The notes beneath the pieces are model-generated. The model did not search any database and was not told where the DNA came from. It was given only the letters and a program-made list of their open reading frames with translations. Positions 25,638-36,169 of a stretch of DNA of 64,000 nt are shown in pieces. Within the stretch, counting starts at the first letter, position 1. Every line of letters begins with the position of its first letter. Made by a program: the position numbers and the translations under genes. The stretch lies in contig CM032230.1 of NCBI GenBank assembly GCA_019009955.1, positions 13,153,501 to 13,217,500 of the forward strand, in the 5' to 3' direction. The stretch is from Riptortus pedestris. Taxonomy: Eukaryota; Arthropoda; Insecta; Hemiptera; Alydidae.

Positions 25638-25731
25638 CTAGACGTGTGAAGTAAGGTCTTCTCCGAGGTTGTCGAGCAGGTCTATCTCGTTGGCGATCCT
25701 CTCGTCAAAACCTCCCTCCGATGAATTCCTT
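25638..25731 (-). CDS. ACK-like terminal coding exon
   Basis: 94 bp of coding sequence after acceptor ...attatattttcag. It encodes RNSSEGGFDERIANEIDLLD and NLGEDLTSHV, then TAG. The C-terminus is acidic and helix-forming and may be a short interaction motif. No AATAAA was assigned; AT-rich sequence follows. Confidence 0.8.
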
Positions 25732-25904
25732 CTGAAAATATAATTAAAGTATTTCAATTTTTGTTTACAATAAAAATAAATTATTAGCTAAAACTTAGAA
25801 AACTATTTTATTGCTAACAATACAAATAAAAATATTTTAAGCAGTCTGTCTTTTAAGTTTAAAAGAGTTGAGATACATATTTGTAAAATTTACAAAAAAT
25901 TTTA

Positions 25905-26124
25905 GGAGCTCAGGTTAGCCATGTGAGTTAAAAGCAGTGGATGTGGATGGACATGGGAAACCAAGAGTGGTGAGTTTGATACCCACCTGAGCAATATGAA
26001 TTTATTTAGTGACAAACTCATTAAACAAAATCCTTAGCTTCACCTAGGTCAGAAAACGATGGTAACCAGTAAATAACCCATCCCAAATAGCCTTTGTACC
26101 AAAAACTGAACATTAATAAATAAT
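25905..26124 (+). repeat. tRNA-derived SINE, plus strand, full length
   Basis: Head GAGCTCAGGTTAGCCATGTG, decayed box B (GTGAGTTTGATACCC), body GATGGTAACCAGTAAATAAC and tail ACATTAATAAATAAT. It lies in the last intron of the ACK-like gene. Confidence 0.75.
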
Positions 26125-26312
26125 ATATAAATTTAAATAATGAGAAAAAATATATATGAATTAATGGCTCTTTTATTTCTTTTAATGGTTAAATTTATGT
26201 CATTATGTTCTAGAGTTAGAGTATCATTAGACAATAGGTTCACTTCGATGTGACCTATAATTATTTTAAATTTTAATGCAGCTATTTAAATTAATTAAAG
26301 TTTTATTTAAAG

Positions 26313-26315
<3 letters not shown>

Positions 26316-26369
<54 letters not shown>
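26316..26369. repeat. (TA)n microsatellite
   Basis: About 27 TA units. Confidence 0.95.
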
Positions 26370-26372
<3 letters not shown>

Positions 26373-26854
26373 CAATTTAGCAACTGCCATGGTTTTTTTT
26401 TTTTTTTTTTACATGTTGAGATTGTCCCTTTCCAAAATACTTTGAAAATCTCATCACAGACTGTTCTTTTGTCATCTGCTCATTAGTAAGTATGTGTGTC
26501 AACAGAATTTCTTTATGTGCCTATGATCATGGAGAAATGTATGAACTTCAAGTGTAATTGCGGATATCATACATTTTCATGTAAGCCCTCTAGTGCTTTC
26601 ATAAACTGTTTTCGTAACAGTATTAACATTTTCCTTCCTAACTCAGAGCATTCCTGTCACTTCAGTGCTCTTCAGATAGAAATTTCTGGAGTGAAATTTC
26701 CTTCAACTTTCAACAAGTAGAAACAAAGAATCTCCTGAGACATTTCATTGCATAATTATGTAAAACTTTCCCAGGAATAAACTAACTATTTAGATTTACT
26801 ACTAACGTAGTAAAGAGTAAATAACAGCACAGTTTGAGAATATAGAGGTCTTAC

Positions 26855-26927
26855 TTAGGCTCGGAGACAGATGGAGGTGGTTCTTTCTCTTCGGCTGGCT
26901 CATCTTCAAGCCCAAGGTAAGTTGGTT
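26855..26927 (-). CDS. ACK-like exon 10 in window, acidic/proline
   Basis: 73 bp, acceptor ...cttgttttag and donor CCTAA|gtaaga. It reads E-PTYLGLEDEPAEEKEPPPSV then SEP-K, an acidic proline-containing linker whose first and last codons are both split. The phases agree with both neighbours. Confidence 0.8.
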
Positions 26928-27427
26928 CTAAAACAAGAATAAAAATCCATTATTAGTCTAAATTTTGTATTTAAATATACATTTGGAGTTGTAATGAATG
27001 GCGTAACAAAATGCAAAGGGGTACCATCATCAAACACTACTTGGACAGCTACCTTGCAGAATTCAAGTGGCTGACAACTTATTTGCTACTCCACTACAAA
27101 TAACTTTCGATAATTTATAATAACACTAACTAAGGTACCCGGGCTCACCCGGGAAATCATTTGAGGCAGAATGATGAGGGTATTTTTTTGGGCTTTATTT
27201 TGTACAATATTTTTACATTTTCCCGTCTCAATGCTTGGGGTTATGCATGCTGGGGATAGGTTAATAATAAAAGTAATTGTTATGTACTTAATTCTACAAA
27301 ATACACAATATTTTTATATTACCCGTTACTTTTATATTTATATTTTTAAATTACTTGCTTTATAAATTACGATAAAGATGTATATAACAAAAGTTACTCT
27401 AAATATCAAATTAAACATCTTTTGTCA

Positions 27428-27985
27428 TGTGCAGGTTCGCCAAAAAAACAATAGGAAACGAAATATGACGATTTTTCATTTCATGCCTCCCTAACAACCC
27501 CCACTCCTGTTCATTCCTAAAAATGTTAATATAGGTTATAGTCAAAAATACAGAGTTTCATTGATTTCGATTTAGTCTTTCATGTCCTATAACATTATTG
27601 GCCCCTTCTATAGTTTTTCTTATATACCTCATTTATACTTCGTTATACAGCAAAAGTGCATAACAAAACAATCAAGTTTTGTTATATGCACCTCATTTAT
27701 ACTTCGTTATACAGCAAAAGTGCATAACAAAACAATCAAGTTTTGTTATATGCAGGTTTGCCGAAAAATGAATAGATTACGAAATATCGCGATTTTATAT
27801 TTCACACTTCCCTTATAAACCCCACTCCTGTTCGTACCTTGAAATTTTAATATACTTTATAATGAGGGAGGTGTTAATACCAAATCACATACGGAGTTTC
27901 GTTTATTTCAGTTGAGCTTTTTGTGACATATAAAATTGTTGACTCCCACTATTGTTTTTATATATACAGATTTCGTCATTTATAA
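27428..27985 (+). repeat. Two related ~320-bp units plus a perfect 64-bp tandem duplication
   Basis: GCAGGTTCGCCAAAAAAACA at 27431 and GCAGGTTTGCCGAAAAATGA at 27751 begin units that both run through CCCCACTCCTGTTC. Between them the 64-bp block 27626-27689 (ACCTCATTTATACTTCGTTA...) is repeated exactly at 27690-27753. Confidence 0.75.
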
Positions 27986-28022
27986 ATTCTAGAAGTGGGA
28001 CTTTAAATAAAAGTGACTTTTT

Positions 28023-28138
28023 TAGCAGATTTCCCTTAAGGGAAATCAGCCATTGAGGTCATACTCATGACACGATTCTTGAAACATTTCTTCAAGTGTC
28101 CATCGATCCTACCCGGGAGATGACGAAAATGTCTGTTT

Positions 28139-28188
<50 letters not shown>

Positions 28189-28575
28189 CTCTGTTAATGC
28201 TCTAGTGGTTTCAATTTTTGTTTCATTTCTACACATGTTACATAAACAATACTCTGTTATATAATAAACCAGATTATTTGAAGCTTAAATGACCAATATT
28301 ATTTTTAAGAGACCTTTATTATATGAGATACATGATAATATGTTCTGGTGCCCCCCCCCCCCACGTCTTAAGTTCTTATGTACTAAAATTTGATCGATCG
28401 AGGTAAAAGTATTCTAATTTATTATAAATTACAGTACTAATATAGTGAATAGTTTTCAATAAAATTAATATTTATGTTCTTATATATTTCAGTAATTGTT
28501 TTACTTTCCAGTGAGAGGTTGGTAGACTTGTTTGTTTATATTCCGGACTCTTCCTGTCTTAAGGTTATTAAAATT
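28023..28575 (-). mobile_element. Helentron-like element, minus strand, 5' truncated
   Basis: TTTAGCAGATTTCCCTTAAG and GGAAATCAGCCATTGAGG mark the 3' end. A (TA)n tract (28145-28184) follows, then a block matching 1970-2310. The 5' terminus is missing. Confidence 0.6.
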
Positions 28576-28709
28576 GCCTGAAAAGCCTCTGTTTGATGGA
28601 CTCTTTTATTATGATTTAATAATCGTCCTTAAATGAGTTAAATTTGACTGTGGTTTTTCTGTTAACGGAAAAGTACAATAAAATATTAATTATAGAATGT
28701 GATGCTTAC

Positions 28710-28859
28710 CAAGGGTGGTTTGAGAGAGAGCTATAGAGTGGGCTACAGCCGAAGTAGGGATGATGAGAGGGTGCTTTCTCTCGTGGCGGGCCTTACCCGC
28801 TAGCAGAGTTCGAGTCTTGCTTAAGTCTTTAGGAGGCAGTGGGATTGCATTCAATTTAT
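28710..28859 (-). CDS. ACK-like exon 9 in window
   Basis: 150 bp, acceptor ...tttttgtttag and donor TTG|gtaagc. Joined G|AT it reads D-KLNAIPLPPKDLSKTRTLLA, GKARHERKHPLIIPTSAVAH and SIALSQTTL. PLPPKD is a proline motif of SH3-ligand type, and RHERKHPLIIP looks like a conserved block. It ends in phase 1. Confidence 0.85.
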
Positions 28860-29095
28860 CTAAACAAAAACAAAACAAAATACACTAATTGTATAATTAT
28901 CATAATGGAAGGCTAAACAATGAGGAAAATTCAAATGAAATAATTTTAAATGAAGTGAATCAAAACATTTTGTTTATTTTAATTTTACAGCTGCAAAGGA
29001 GGTTATGCGGTGCTCACATTAGATTTTACAAAACCTCAAATAACTTGGTTAACATGGGATTTTTTCTAAAACATGATTCATTTTGTGGTTATTAC

Positions 29096-29184
29096 CTGAA
29101 CTATGGGCATCATCTTCATTTTCACTAAATGATGGAGGAACTTCTGTCACTGATATCTTTCGTTCATTCAAGCACCCGACAGAT
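29096..29184 (-). CDS. ACK-like exon 8 in window
   Basis: 89 bp, acceptor ...cttttttacag and donor CAG|gtaat. Joined GG|A to exon 7, it reads G-SVGCLNERKISVTEVPPSF and SENEDDAHSS, acidic at the end. It finishes in phase 1. The intron upstream (11.6 kb) holds the three TM-peptide ORFs, several SINEs and Helentron-like elements. Confidence 0.8.
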
Positions 29185-29217
29185 CTGTAAAAAAGAAAAG
29201 AGCCTTTAATTACTTTT

Positions 29218-29441
29218 ATTATTATTTATTAACATCCACTTTTTGCAACTTAGGCTAATAGGGACGGGTTATCTGCAGGTTACCACCCTTTTCTAGCCAG
29301 GGTGGGATTTTAGGATGTTATTTAATGAATTTCGTCACTAAATAATTTCCTTTGCCCAGGCGAGAATCGAATTCGCCACTCTAGGTTTACCATGTGAGAT
29401 AAAGGTCAACGCTTTAACTCTCATGGCTAACCTGAGCCCCA
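29218..29441 (-). repeat. tRNA-derived SINE, minus strand, full length
   Basis: A well-preserved copy: AACATCCACTTTTTGCAACT, CCAGGCGAGAATCGAATTCG, and at the head AACTCTCATGGCTAACCTGA. It lies about 35 bases outside exon 8's acceptor in the ACK-like gene. Confidence 0.8.
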
Positions 29442-29532
29442 CTATTACTTTATTACTTTAATTACTTTTAAAGTAGTAATAAAAGTAATAAAGGTTATTC
29501 TATTTTTAATCAAATATATATATACGCACACA

Positions 29533-29925
29533 CAGGGTGTTTGGTAAGTAGTTTGACCACGATCTACAGGTCTTTCTACTCTTGAAAAGGAACAAATTGC
29601 CCATATAGTGTACGTTCCTAATCCTAACAGTATTTGGAGTCCTCCTTTCAGGTTTTAATGAAAATTTCTTCAGTTTTCTAGCCATACAACCCTATTTCAA
29701 GAGACGTTAACAAGTGTTGGAAAGCAGCAAATTTATTTTAAAAATAATAGCCATTCTAAGACGGTTTAGTTTGTCTTTCATATGATACCAACAAATTCTC
29801 GCTAGAGAACAAGAACTCATCTTTTATCTTATTTTTTTACTTCAAATTCATGTTCTTGGTCCTTTTGAAGAGTAGAAACACCTGTAGATGTCTGCCTATC
29901 TACACCAATTGCCTTATAACCCTGT
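29533..29925. mobile_element. MITE-like element with ~70-bp imperfect inverted ends
   Basis: The left end starts ACAGGGTGTTTGGTAAG and reaches ATCTACAGGTCTTTCTACTC. The complement of the right end starts ACAGGGTTATAAGGC and reaches ATCTACAGGTGTTTCTACTC, then both continue TT(G/C)AAAAGGA. There is no coding sequence. Confidence 0.65.
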
Positions 29926-30043
29926 ATATACATATAAGTGAACACACGCAATCTCCTATTGCACAGAACATTGGGCAACTCAAGATAAGGATCTATATAA
30001 GATCATTGCTAAAGATTTGATGTTACTAAGGTGAAGGTGAAGG

Positions 30044-30054
<11 letters not shown>

Positions 30055-30075
<21 letters not shown>

Positions 30076-30191
30076 GAATGGACCTCATTTTCGTCATCTA
30101 CTAGGTTGGATCGATGGACATTTGAAAACTTTTTTGGAAATTGTTTGAGGACGGCCTCAATAGCTGATTTCCTTTAAGGGAAATCTGCTAA
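30055..30191 (+). mobile_element. Helentron-like 3' fragment
   Basis: TTGAATGGACCTCATTTTCG through CTTTAAGGGAAATCTGCTAA, directly abutting the 5' end of the next copy (30193), so the two lie head-to-tail. Confidence 0.65.
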
Positions 30192-30192
30192 A

Positions 30193-30676
30193 ATCAGTCA
30201 CAGAGACGCTGCTTAAAGGAAGCAGATTTACCATATGCTGGTATGACACACTAGCAATAACATCCACCACTATCTATCCACAGCGGGCGTTTACTGAAGG
30301 CTGAAAAGAAGAAAGTACTAATAACTCCCTTAATATTTGAGTTACAAGAAAGTTTCTATTCAATGGAGATATTTCGAATTTTCTACCTTCTAACCCCCCC
30401 CCCCCAAATCCCACTTGTAAGATCTCAGCCATTTACGAACTTGATCTTTATGTTTACATAAAACATTCAAATATCGTGTTTGGTACTGATAAAAAATATT
30501 ACGACTGATAGAGCAGTAACAGACAAATATATAAAACCTCTCAAAATTATATATAATTTTGATTGGACCTCATTTTCGTCATCTCCTGAGTAGGATCGAT
30601 GAACATTTGTGAAAATTTTCCGAAAACACGTCATGAGTACAACTTCAATAGTTGATTTCTCTTATGGGAAATCTGC
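30193..30676 (+). mobile_element. Helentron-like element, in tandem with the preceding copy
   Basis: The 5' ATCAGTCACAGAGACGCTGC and AGCAGATTTACC are followed by CTGGTATGACAC and TTTACTGAAGGCTG blocks, a pyrimidine-rich core, GATTGGACCTCATTTTCG and TTATGGGAAATCTGCT. Confidence 0.65.
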
Positions 30677-31136
30677 TTGAAATTGTGCGTACGCACGGTC
30701 GCGTGTGTTTCTTATGGAAAATTTCCTAAAATCTAGAAGAGAGCTCCATTAAAATGTTTAGTATTGTATTTCAGTAAAAAAATATTTGTATTTCGGCCAG
30801 TGGATGTGTGTCCGTTCATAATTCACTGCAATAGGAAGGAATAATTGAACGGCCTGGACAGATGTACGTAGGAAGGCATTATGCAGTGCTTAAGTTAATC
30901 TTATCTTTGTATTTCGACGAAAAACTATTTTCGTTTCTAACACAGCTACATATAAGCTATAAAAGAACTATTATACCATGGAGTAGGGTAGCCAGTTGTA
31001 ATATCAGGTTTCTAGGAGCGAAGAGGTTAATATTCGGGAGAAATCATTTTTTCTCTCCTTCTTTCACACACTTCTGGGAATGTTTCCTCCGACAGTAACT
31101 ATCCATTTGTAAAACGGCATAACCTTCGGCAATGCG

Positions 31137-31250
31137 TCAATCTTCAGCATAGAGGTACTTGTAGAGGCAGTAGACAAACACGGCGATGAACGAGAGGAAC
31201 AGAAGTAGAGCTAAGCAGCTGACCAGGATAAGAAGCGACAAGTCGTCCAT
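31137..31250 (-). CDS. Small membrane peptide, 37 aa, unknown (TM-peptide C)
   Basis: The ATG at 31250-31248 is in a fair start context (GCCAATATGG) and opens 37 codons: MDDLSLLILVSCLALLLFLS, FIAVFVYCLY and KYLYAED, then TGA. One long hydrophobic helix is flanked by acidic residues at both ends. A second in-frame ATG 33 bases upstream would add 11 residues. GC is well above that of the flanks. Size and layout recall insect membrane micropeptides such as the sarcolamban type, but I see no sequence match and make no functional claim. Confidence 0.45.
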   Translation of the reverse strand: MDDLSLLILVSCLALLLFLSFIAVFVYCLYKYLYAED

Positions 31251-31433
31251 ATTGGCGGTCTCAATATGACGGCCAAGCAACATATGGTCTAGTACAGGTT
31301 AGGTTACTGGCTTATCTTCTATTTAAATAAGGTTTGACTGATTTTACTACTTAAATTCGGCGGGGATCAATTTTTTTTCTAGTTTCAGACCATACTAAGA
31401 ACAATGGTATCAAAATTGGTACAGTGACGGAAT

Positions 31434-31520
31434 TGATTCCCACCCTGGCTAGAAAAGGGCGGTGACCTGTAGATAAATCGTCCCAATTAGCCATAGTTGC
31501 AAAAAGTGGACGTTAATAAA
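31434..31520 (+). repeat. tRNA-derived SINE, 3' half only
   Basis: CCCACCCTGGCTAGAAAAGG, TAGATAAATCGTCCC and AAAAAGTGGACGTTAATAAA. The head is absent (5' truncation). Confidence 0.7.
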
Positions 31521-31892
31521 AAAATTAATTTTAAAATAGAAAATCTTTTCTGTCTGTCTATCCGCCCGTTTGTTACTCACTGAAAACGGCTAGAAATATT
31601 TCTATGAATTTTTATATTTGTGAGCCAAATGTCCCAAAGGCACAACATAGAACAATATGAGAATCCGAATTTTCTACTGAAAAGAGGGGTTTATTTCGAA
31701 GTGAAAATACATATGCATCAAGTTAGAAAAAATTTTATCGAAAAAATGTAAAGAACGAGTTGTGTTTAGAATAACAATGTTGGTCCTAAATCGTTCGAAA
31801 TTTAGAATTCCGCCTCCGAACGCGAGACTTTGTTTCATGAAAATGCCTGAATAGAATTGCTGTATAAACTATTTTTGGGGCTCAGGTTAGAT

Positions 31893-32094
31893 TGGTTCTA
31901 TACAACTTCTGATCCGAAGTATAATAAAGGAGATATTAAGAATTTTCGAAAATCCTCCCCTCTAAACCCCCCCCCCTCCCACTAGTCCGATTTCAGCCAT
32001 TAATGAACTTGAGCTTTATTTTTACATAAAACGTTTAAATATCGAGTTGGTTAACGATAAAACAAGCCTTACAACCCCTAGGGCGTTAACAGAC
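31893..32094 (+). mobile_element. Helentron-like core fragment
   Basis: GATTGGTTCTATACAAC, CCTCTAAACCCCCC, TTTCAGCCATTAATGAACTT and ATATCGAGTTGG. Both ends are missing, and a SINE follows at 32100. Confidence 0.6.
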
Positions 32095-32099
32095 ATTCG

Positions 32100-32284
32100 G
32101 AACTCGGGTTAGCCATGTGAGTTAAAGCGTTACCGTTACTCTTACACGAATAACGAGTGATATTTAGTGACGAACTCATTAAATAAAATCCTTAGTCCCA
32201 CCCAGGCTAGGAAAGGGTGATAGCCTGTAGATAACCCACCCCGAATTACTTTAGTAGCACAAAGTGGACGTTAATAAATAATAA
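32100..32284 (+). repeat. tRNA-derived SINE with box B region deleted
   Basis: Head GAACTCGGGTTAGCCATGTG and GAGTTAAAGCG, then a scrambled segment in place of box B, then the body (GACGAACTCATTAAATAAAA) and tail (AAGTGGACGTTAATAAATAA). Confidence 0.7.
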
Positions 32285-32449
32285 TTATAAAGTACAGCTT
32301 CTTTATGAACAAACTGACTATTGTTATTTTCCACTAATTTAATTATTAACGGAGTAATTTTGTGTTTTGCGTTTCCTCACTCACTCCTATTGATGCGATT
32401 TCCACTTTGAACTGCAAGGTCACTGAACATCTCAATTCCATTTTAACTA

Positions 32450-33110
32450 GGATAATTAGAAAGTGAGAAAGGTAATATGTAGATGGGGTCTTTCGTACTG
32501 GTATACACACAGCGGCGTCCAACAGTATGTAGGCCGCAGAAGGATTGAAGGAGAGGGTACCTGGCCGTTAGGCTTAAACCCCTCTCCTAACCTCGAGGCT
32601 TACTGGAGGTTGGCAGAATCCTACTACCCCAAAAGACTCACAGCTCTCTCGTAATCGGCACATTAATGAGACGATTATTGTCAACTGTGAACGAAGGAGT
32701 TGACCCCCTTCCTTCAATCATTTCTAACACCTCTGACTGAGGTTGTAACTACGACCACTGCGTCTGTGATCGGCAACCCTAAAGCGTATCCGGACACCAC
32801 CCATTAGGTTCTGGTCTAACTAGTTGTTGACGAGGGCTTCCTCCACCAGCTCCGTGATGCCAGTATGGTCTAAACCTCTAAGTATAGACTGGTTGCATAC
32901 TTCAGGACATGCCACCTCTACGGTTCTCCTCACCCAGTCATTAACACGGAGGACGCCTGAAGGGTATGATTCCGATGCCACACCCAAATCCTCTGAGTAC
33001 CGGCTGGGATCTACTTACAACACGGTTTTTATAACCCCTTGTGAGTCCCAACCCGTGTGGAAACGCCATGTAATCAGAAACCGAGAGGGGAGGGGTGCCA
33101 TGTCGCTCCA
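32450..33110. other. GC-rich segment of unknown origin
   Basis: About 650 bp, far richer in GC than its surroundings, with open frames on both strands and no recognised protein. It abuts a minus-oriented Helentron-like 5' end at 33110-33160 and shares ACGACCACTGCGTCTG with the insertion at 8566-8823. It could be captured or transposon-borne sequence. Confidence 0.4.
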
Positions 33111-33160
33111 ACAGGTGGGAAATCTGCTTAGTAACATAGTCCTGCATGAAAAACCTTGAT
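33110..33160 (-). mobile_element. Helentron-like 5' terminus, minus strand
   Basis: Read on the minus strand: TTTTTCATGCAGGACTATGT then TACTAAGCAGATTTCCCAC, matching the family's 5' end. Confidence 0.55.
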
Positions 33161-33481
33161 GTGAAATGAAATTTTGCCCCGGAAAATACGCTCACGCGCA
33201 TATCTGTGGCAAAACGAGGGGAATCAGCGGGTATGCACCCAATCTCATTCGTTCAAATCTCATCTAATCACTCAGGATGATTACATGAAGGAAAGTACTT
33301 ACATGTAGCAGCACAGAGATGGACCTTTCCAGGCACCGAAAAGAGATAGTCAATTCTAAATGAACATTCTCATATCTTCCTACGACAGAGAAACTGGCTT
33401 CATACATCAATGAGAACAAAGGTTTAAGTTTCGTAGCATATCCAAACGTAAATGGGATCAAAATGACTTAGGTACGCAAAT

Positions 33482-33646
33482 TCACTTCTTCATTCGCGGC
33501 CTCTTCTTTATTGATCGATATCCCTTCAACCTCTCGTTGCGGAAGTAGTGATGGAACATGGGTTCGAAGCTGCAGAGCAAGAACGTGCTACAACAACCCC
33601 AACACACTACAAGTCCAATTCCGACCAGCAATGTACTTAAAAGCAT
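33482..33646 (-). CDS. Small membrane peptide, unknown (TM-peptide B)
   Basis: 54 codons from ATG at 33646-33644 to TGA. It has a hydrophobic, Cys-rich helix MLLSTLLVGIGLVVCWGCC followed by a basic tail (HHYFRNERLKGYRSIKKRP) that would be expected to stay in the cytosol. The frame is open for some 22 codons upstream, including EVENKVVF directly before the Met. The block VVFM...G.GLVVCWGCCSTF aligns without gaps to IIFM...GGLVFCTGFCGTF of TM-peptide A. No acceptor was assigned with confidence. No family was recognised. Confidence 0.45.
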   Translation of the reverse strand: MLLSTLLVGIGLVVCWGCCSTFLLCSFEPMFHHYFRNERLKGYRSIKKRPRMKK

Positions 33647-34661
33647 AAAAACAACTTTGTTTTCAACCTCACCATAATTAAGTGGTCGAAAAGCTATAAA
33701 TTTATAACATCCTTATAGAAACATAAAAGAAATATCTAAGAGATATAACATCTGGCTTATAGAGTTTCATTTAACAATTGGGCCGAGAAACATTTGAAAT
33801 AGTCACTAAAATTCATACAAGTCAATACAAAGTCTAGCCAAAACCGAAATGACATCACTTCACAAACTTAGTAAAAGGACAAATATGAGTGTTATTTACT
33901 AACGTCCACTTTGTGTTTGGAAAATCGCATCAAGAGAAAATCACATTAATTAGAGTTTATAAGCTGAAAGCGCAGTAGCAGTGCTTTAACTTAGTGATAA
34001 AAGGTTTAAGGTTACAAATGTAGAGGAAGGTTAACTACAAAGGTAGTAAAGGTTATAAAAGCAAGGCCATATCACCTTTCGATAATTTCATCTTAAAACA
34101 CCTTATAGCCAAATCCCATAAACGGTAAATAGCTAATCGTATTTTTAGCAGGTTCTATATTAAAAATTTGTATGAAGACTGGAAGACAACAGATAACAGC
34201 GTCAACTCGGAAGATGGAAGGATTAACATCCTTACATTTAAAAACTACTAATTTATTCCAGAATACTTTACCCATTTTGTTACTCCATGTAAACGAAAAA
34301 GGAGCCAAATTGATAAAGAGTATGTGAGTTTTATATAACAATACAGATTAAAGTACTAATAACCTCAATAGAACTCCACTTCTTAAAAAGAGGTTTTCTT
34401 ATGTAAAATTAAGTATTGAGCTTTTGAGAATGAAGAGGGCTTTAGATTCTAGAACTTTTGCCTACTTCTGGTATAAAAACTTGAACAAACAAATACAAAA
34501 TATAATAAAAAGAGCAAGAAATATTGTCAGCCCTACTGTTGTTGACATAATTAAAATAGTGATAGGATCCATGGTAAACAAACTACTTAACTTGCGAACC
34601 AACACATGGGGGTTAGTGACGAACTAATGCCGACCAGCTGATTTCATGAGGTAGTTAAAAA

Positions 34662-35286
34662 GTCTGTCACGCAGGGGCTGCGTAAACTAAGCAGATTTCC
34701 CACGTGCGACACGTATTTGCATTTATCTCAAAACGAAAACCTTCAATGAGAATAATATTTGGTATTTAGGCTTCACATGAAGTGCTTCATAATATAACAG
34801 CTATTCGTTATGGCATGAGCAGGAGTAGGAGTTTACTGAGAACAGAAAACTAAAATATGGAAATATCTCGGTTAATATTCAATTTAGAGAAAACGTGTAT
34901 ATAACAACATTTATAGAACATCACATTTGCAATAAGATTGATTCTATACCATTTTTTGATTCGACGAATGACAACGAAGATATTTTGAATTTTTCAAATT
35001 CTTTCCTCTAAACCCACCTCCCACTGGTCCGATTTTAGCCATTAACGAACTTGATCTTCATTTTTTTACACAAAACATTTAAATATCGAGTTTGATAACG
35101 ATCAAACAAAATTTTCGACCGCTAGAGTGTTAAGACAAATACACGCACACACACACACCAAGTTTTGAACGGACCTAATTTTCGTCATTTCCTGGGCTGG
35201 ATCGATGGACATTTGAGGAAATTTTCCAAAAATCGCGTCATGAGTACGACCTCAATAGCTGATTTCTCTTTTGGGAAATCTGCTAA
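34662..35286 (+). mobile_element. Helentron-like element, plus strand, full length
   Basis: GTCTGTCACGCAGGGGCTGC and AAGCAGATTTCCCACGTG at the left, a core with an (AC)n instead of (TA)n tract near 35144, and TTTTGGGAAATCTGCTAA at the right. Confidence 0.7.
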
Positions 35287-35406
35287 AACCAGTGTGTTGC
35301 GTATTATACAAAGATTATTTTTATTTCAGGTTATGTTAAACAGTTAATTATAATTTACTTACTTCAAAACCCGACAGTCCCATTGTTTAACTTCACTTAC
35401 TGATTC

Positions 35407-35532
35407 TCAGCTCTTATAAACATCCCAAAACTTATTTAGAAACTCATTCAGATTCCACCATATTGAGAATGTTCCACAGAATCCAGTACAGAAGACGAGC
35501 CCACCGATGACAATAATCCAAGTTACGACCAT
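35407..35532 (-). CDS. Small membrane peptide, unknown (TM-peptide A)
   Basis: The 41-codon ORF starts at ATG 35532-35530 and ends in TGA. It encodes MVVTWIIVIGGLVFCTGFCG, then a tail TFSIWWNLNEFLNKFWDVYK ending in Ser. One hydrophobic helix fills the N-terminal half. The frame is open upstream, and a good acceptor (cttttattag|GAATAATC) sits 10-18 bases before the ATG, so this may be the last exon of a longer small protein reading GIIFMVV. It lies in the intron of the ACK-like gene, on the same strand, but in a phase that does not fit exon 7. It resembles TM-peptide B at 11 of 25 aligned positions. No family was recognised. Confidence 0.45.
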   Translation of the reverse strand: MVVTWIIVIGGLVFCTGFCGTFSIWWNLNEFLNKFWDVYKS

Positions 35533-35730
35533 GAAGATTATTCCTAATAAAAGTGAATATAAAATGTCAAATGATCAGTGACTATCCTCGATTCAACATT
35601 ACTCACGGTCATCCTGAACACGCCGTCAATTTTGATTACATTTAAATGAAAACAGCTGAGTACTAAGGTGGTTCTGGTGATAGGTGTTAAGAGGAATTAT
35701 CTGGGGATTAGCACTTGCAATACACATAGA

Positions 35731-36169
35731 GAGCGCAGGTTAGCCATGTCAGTTAAGGCATTGATGTGGCATTAAGAATCGTGAGTTCGATTCTCACCAG
35801 GGCAATAGGCATTTAATTAGTGACGAACTCATTATTATTATTAATTAACGTCCACTTTTTGCATGTTAGGCTAATTGGGGCGGGTTATATACAGTTTACC
35901 ACCCTTTTCTAGCCAGGGTGGGATTTTAGGATGTTATTTAATGAATTTGGTCACTAAATAATTTCCTTTGCCCAGGCGAGAATCGAACTCGCCACTCTAG
36001 GTTTACCATGTGAGATAAAGGTCAACGCTTTAACTCTCATGGCTAACCTGAGCCCTACGAACTCAATAAATAAAATCCTTAGACCCAAGCTAGATGGAAA
36101 AGGGTGGTAACCCGTGGACAACCCGCCACAATAACCTTAGTAGCACGAAGTGGACGTTCACAAATCGAC
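35731..36169 (+). repeat. tRNA-derived SINE, plus strand, interrupted by another SINE
   Basis: Head GAGCGCAGGTTAGCCATGTC with box B GTGAGTTCGATTCTCACC ends at GACGAACTCA (35831). It resumes at 36057 with ACGAACTCAATAAATAAAAT and runs to AGTGGACGTTCACAAAT. Confidence 0.8.
35832..36056 (-). repeat. tRNA-derived SINE, minus strand, inserted in a SINE
   Basis: It is full length, from TTATTATTATTAATTAACGT to GGCTAACCTGAGCCC, and is flanked by a 9-bp target-site duplication ACGAACTCA (35823-35831 and 36057-36065). Confidence 0.85.

Noticed and set aside
35407..35532. TM-peptide A as an alternative exon of the ACK-like gene
   Set aside because: Exon 7 ends with two bases of a codon; joining it to the acceptor at about 35542 puts the membrane segment out of frame and soon reaches a stop.
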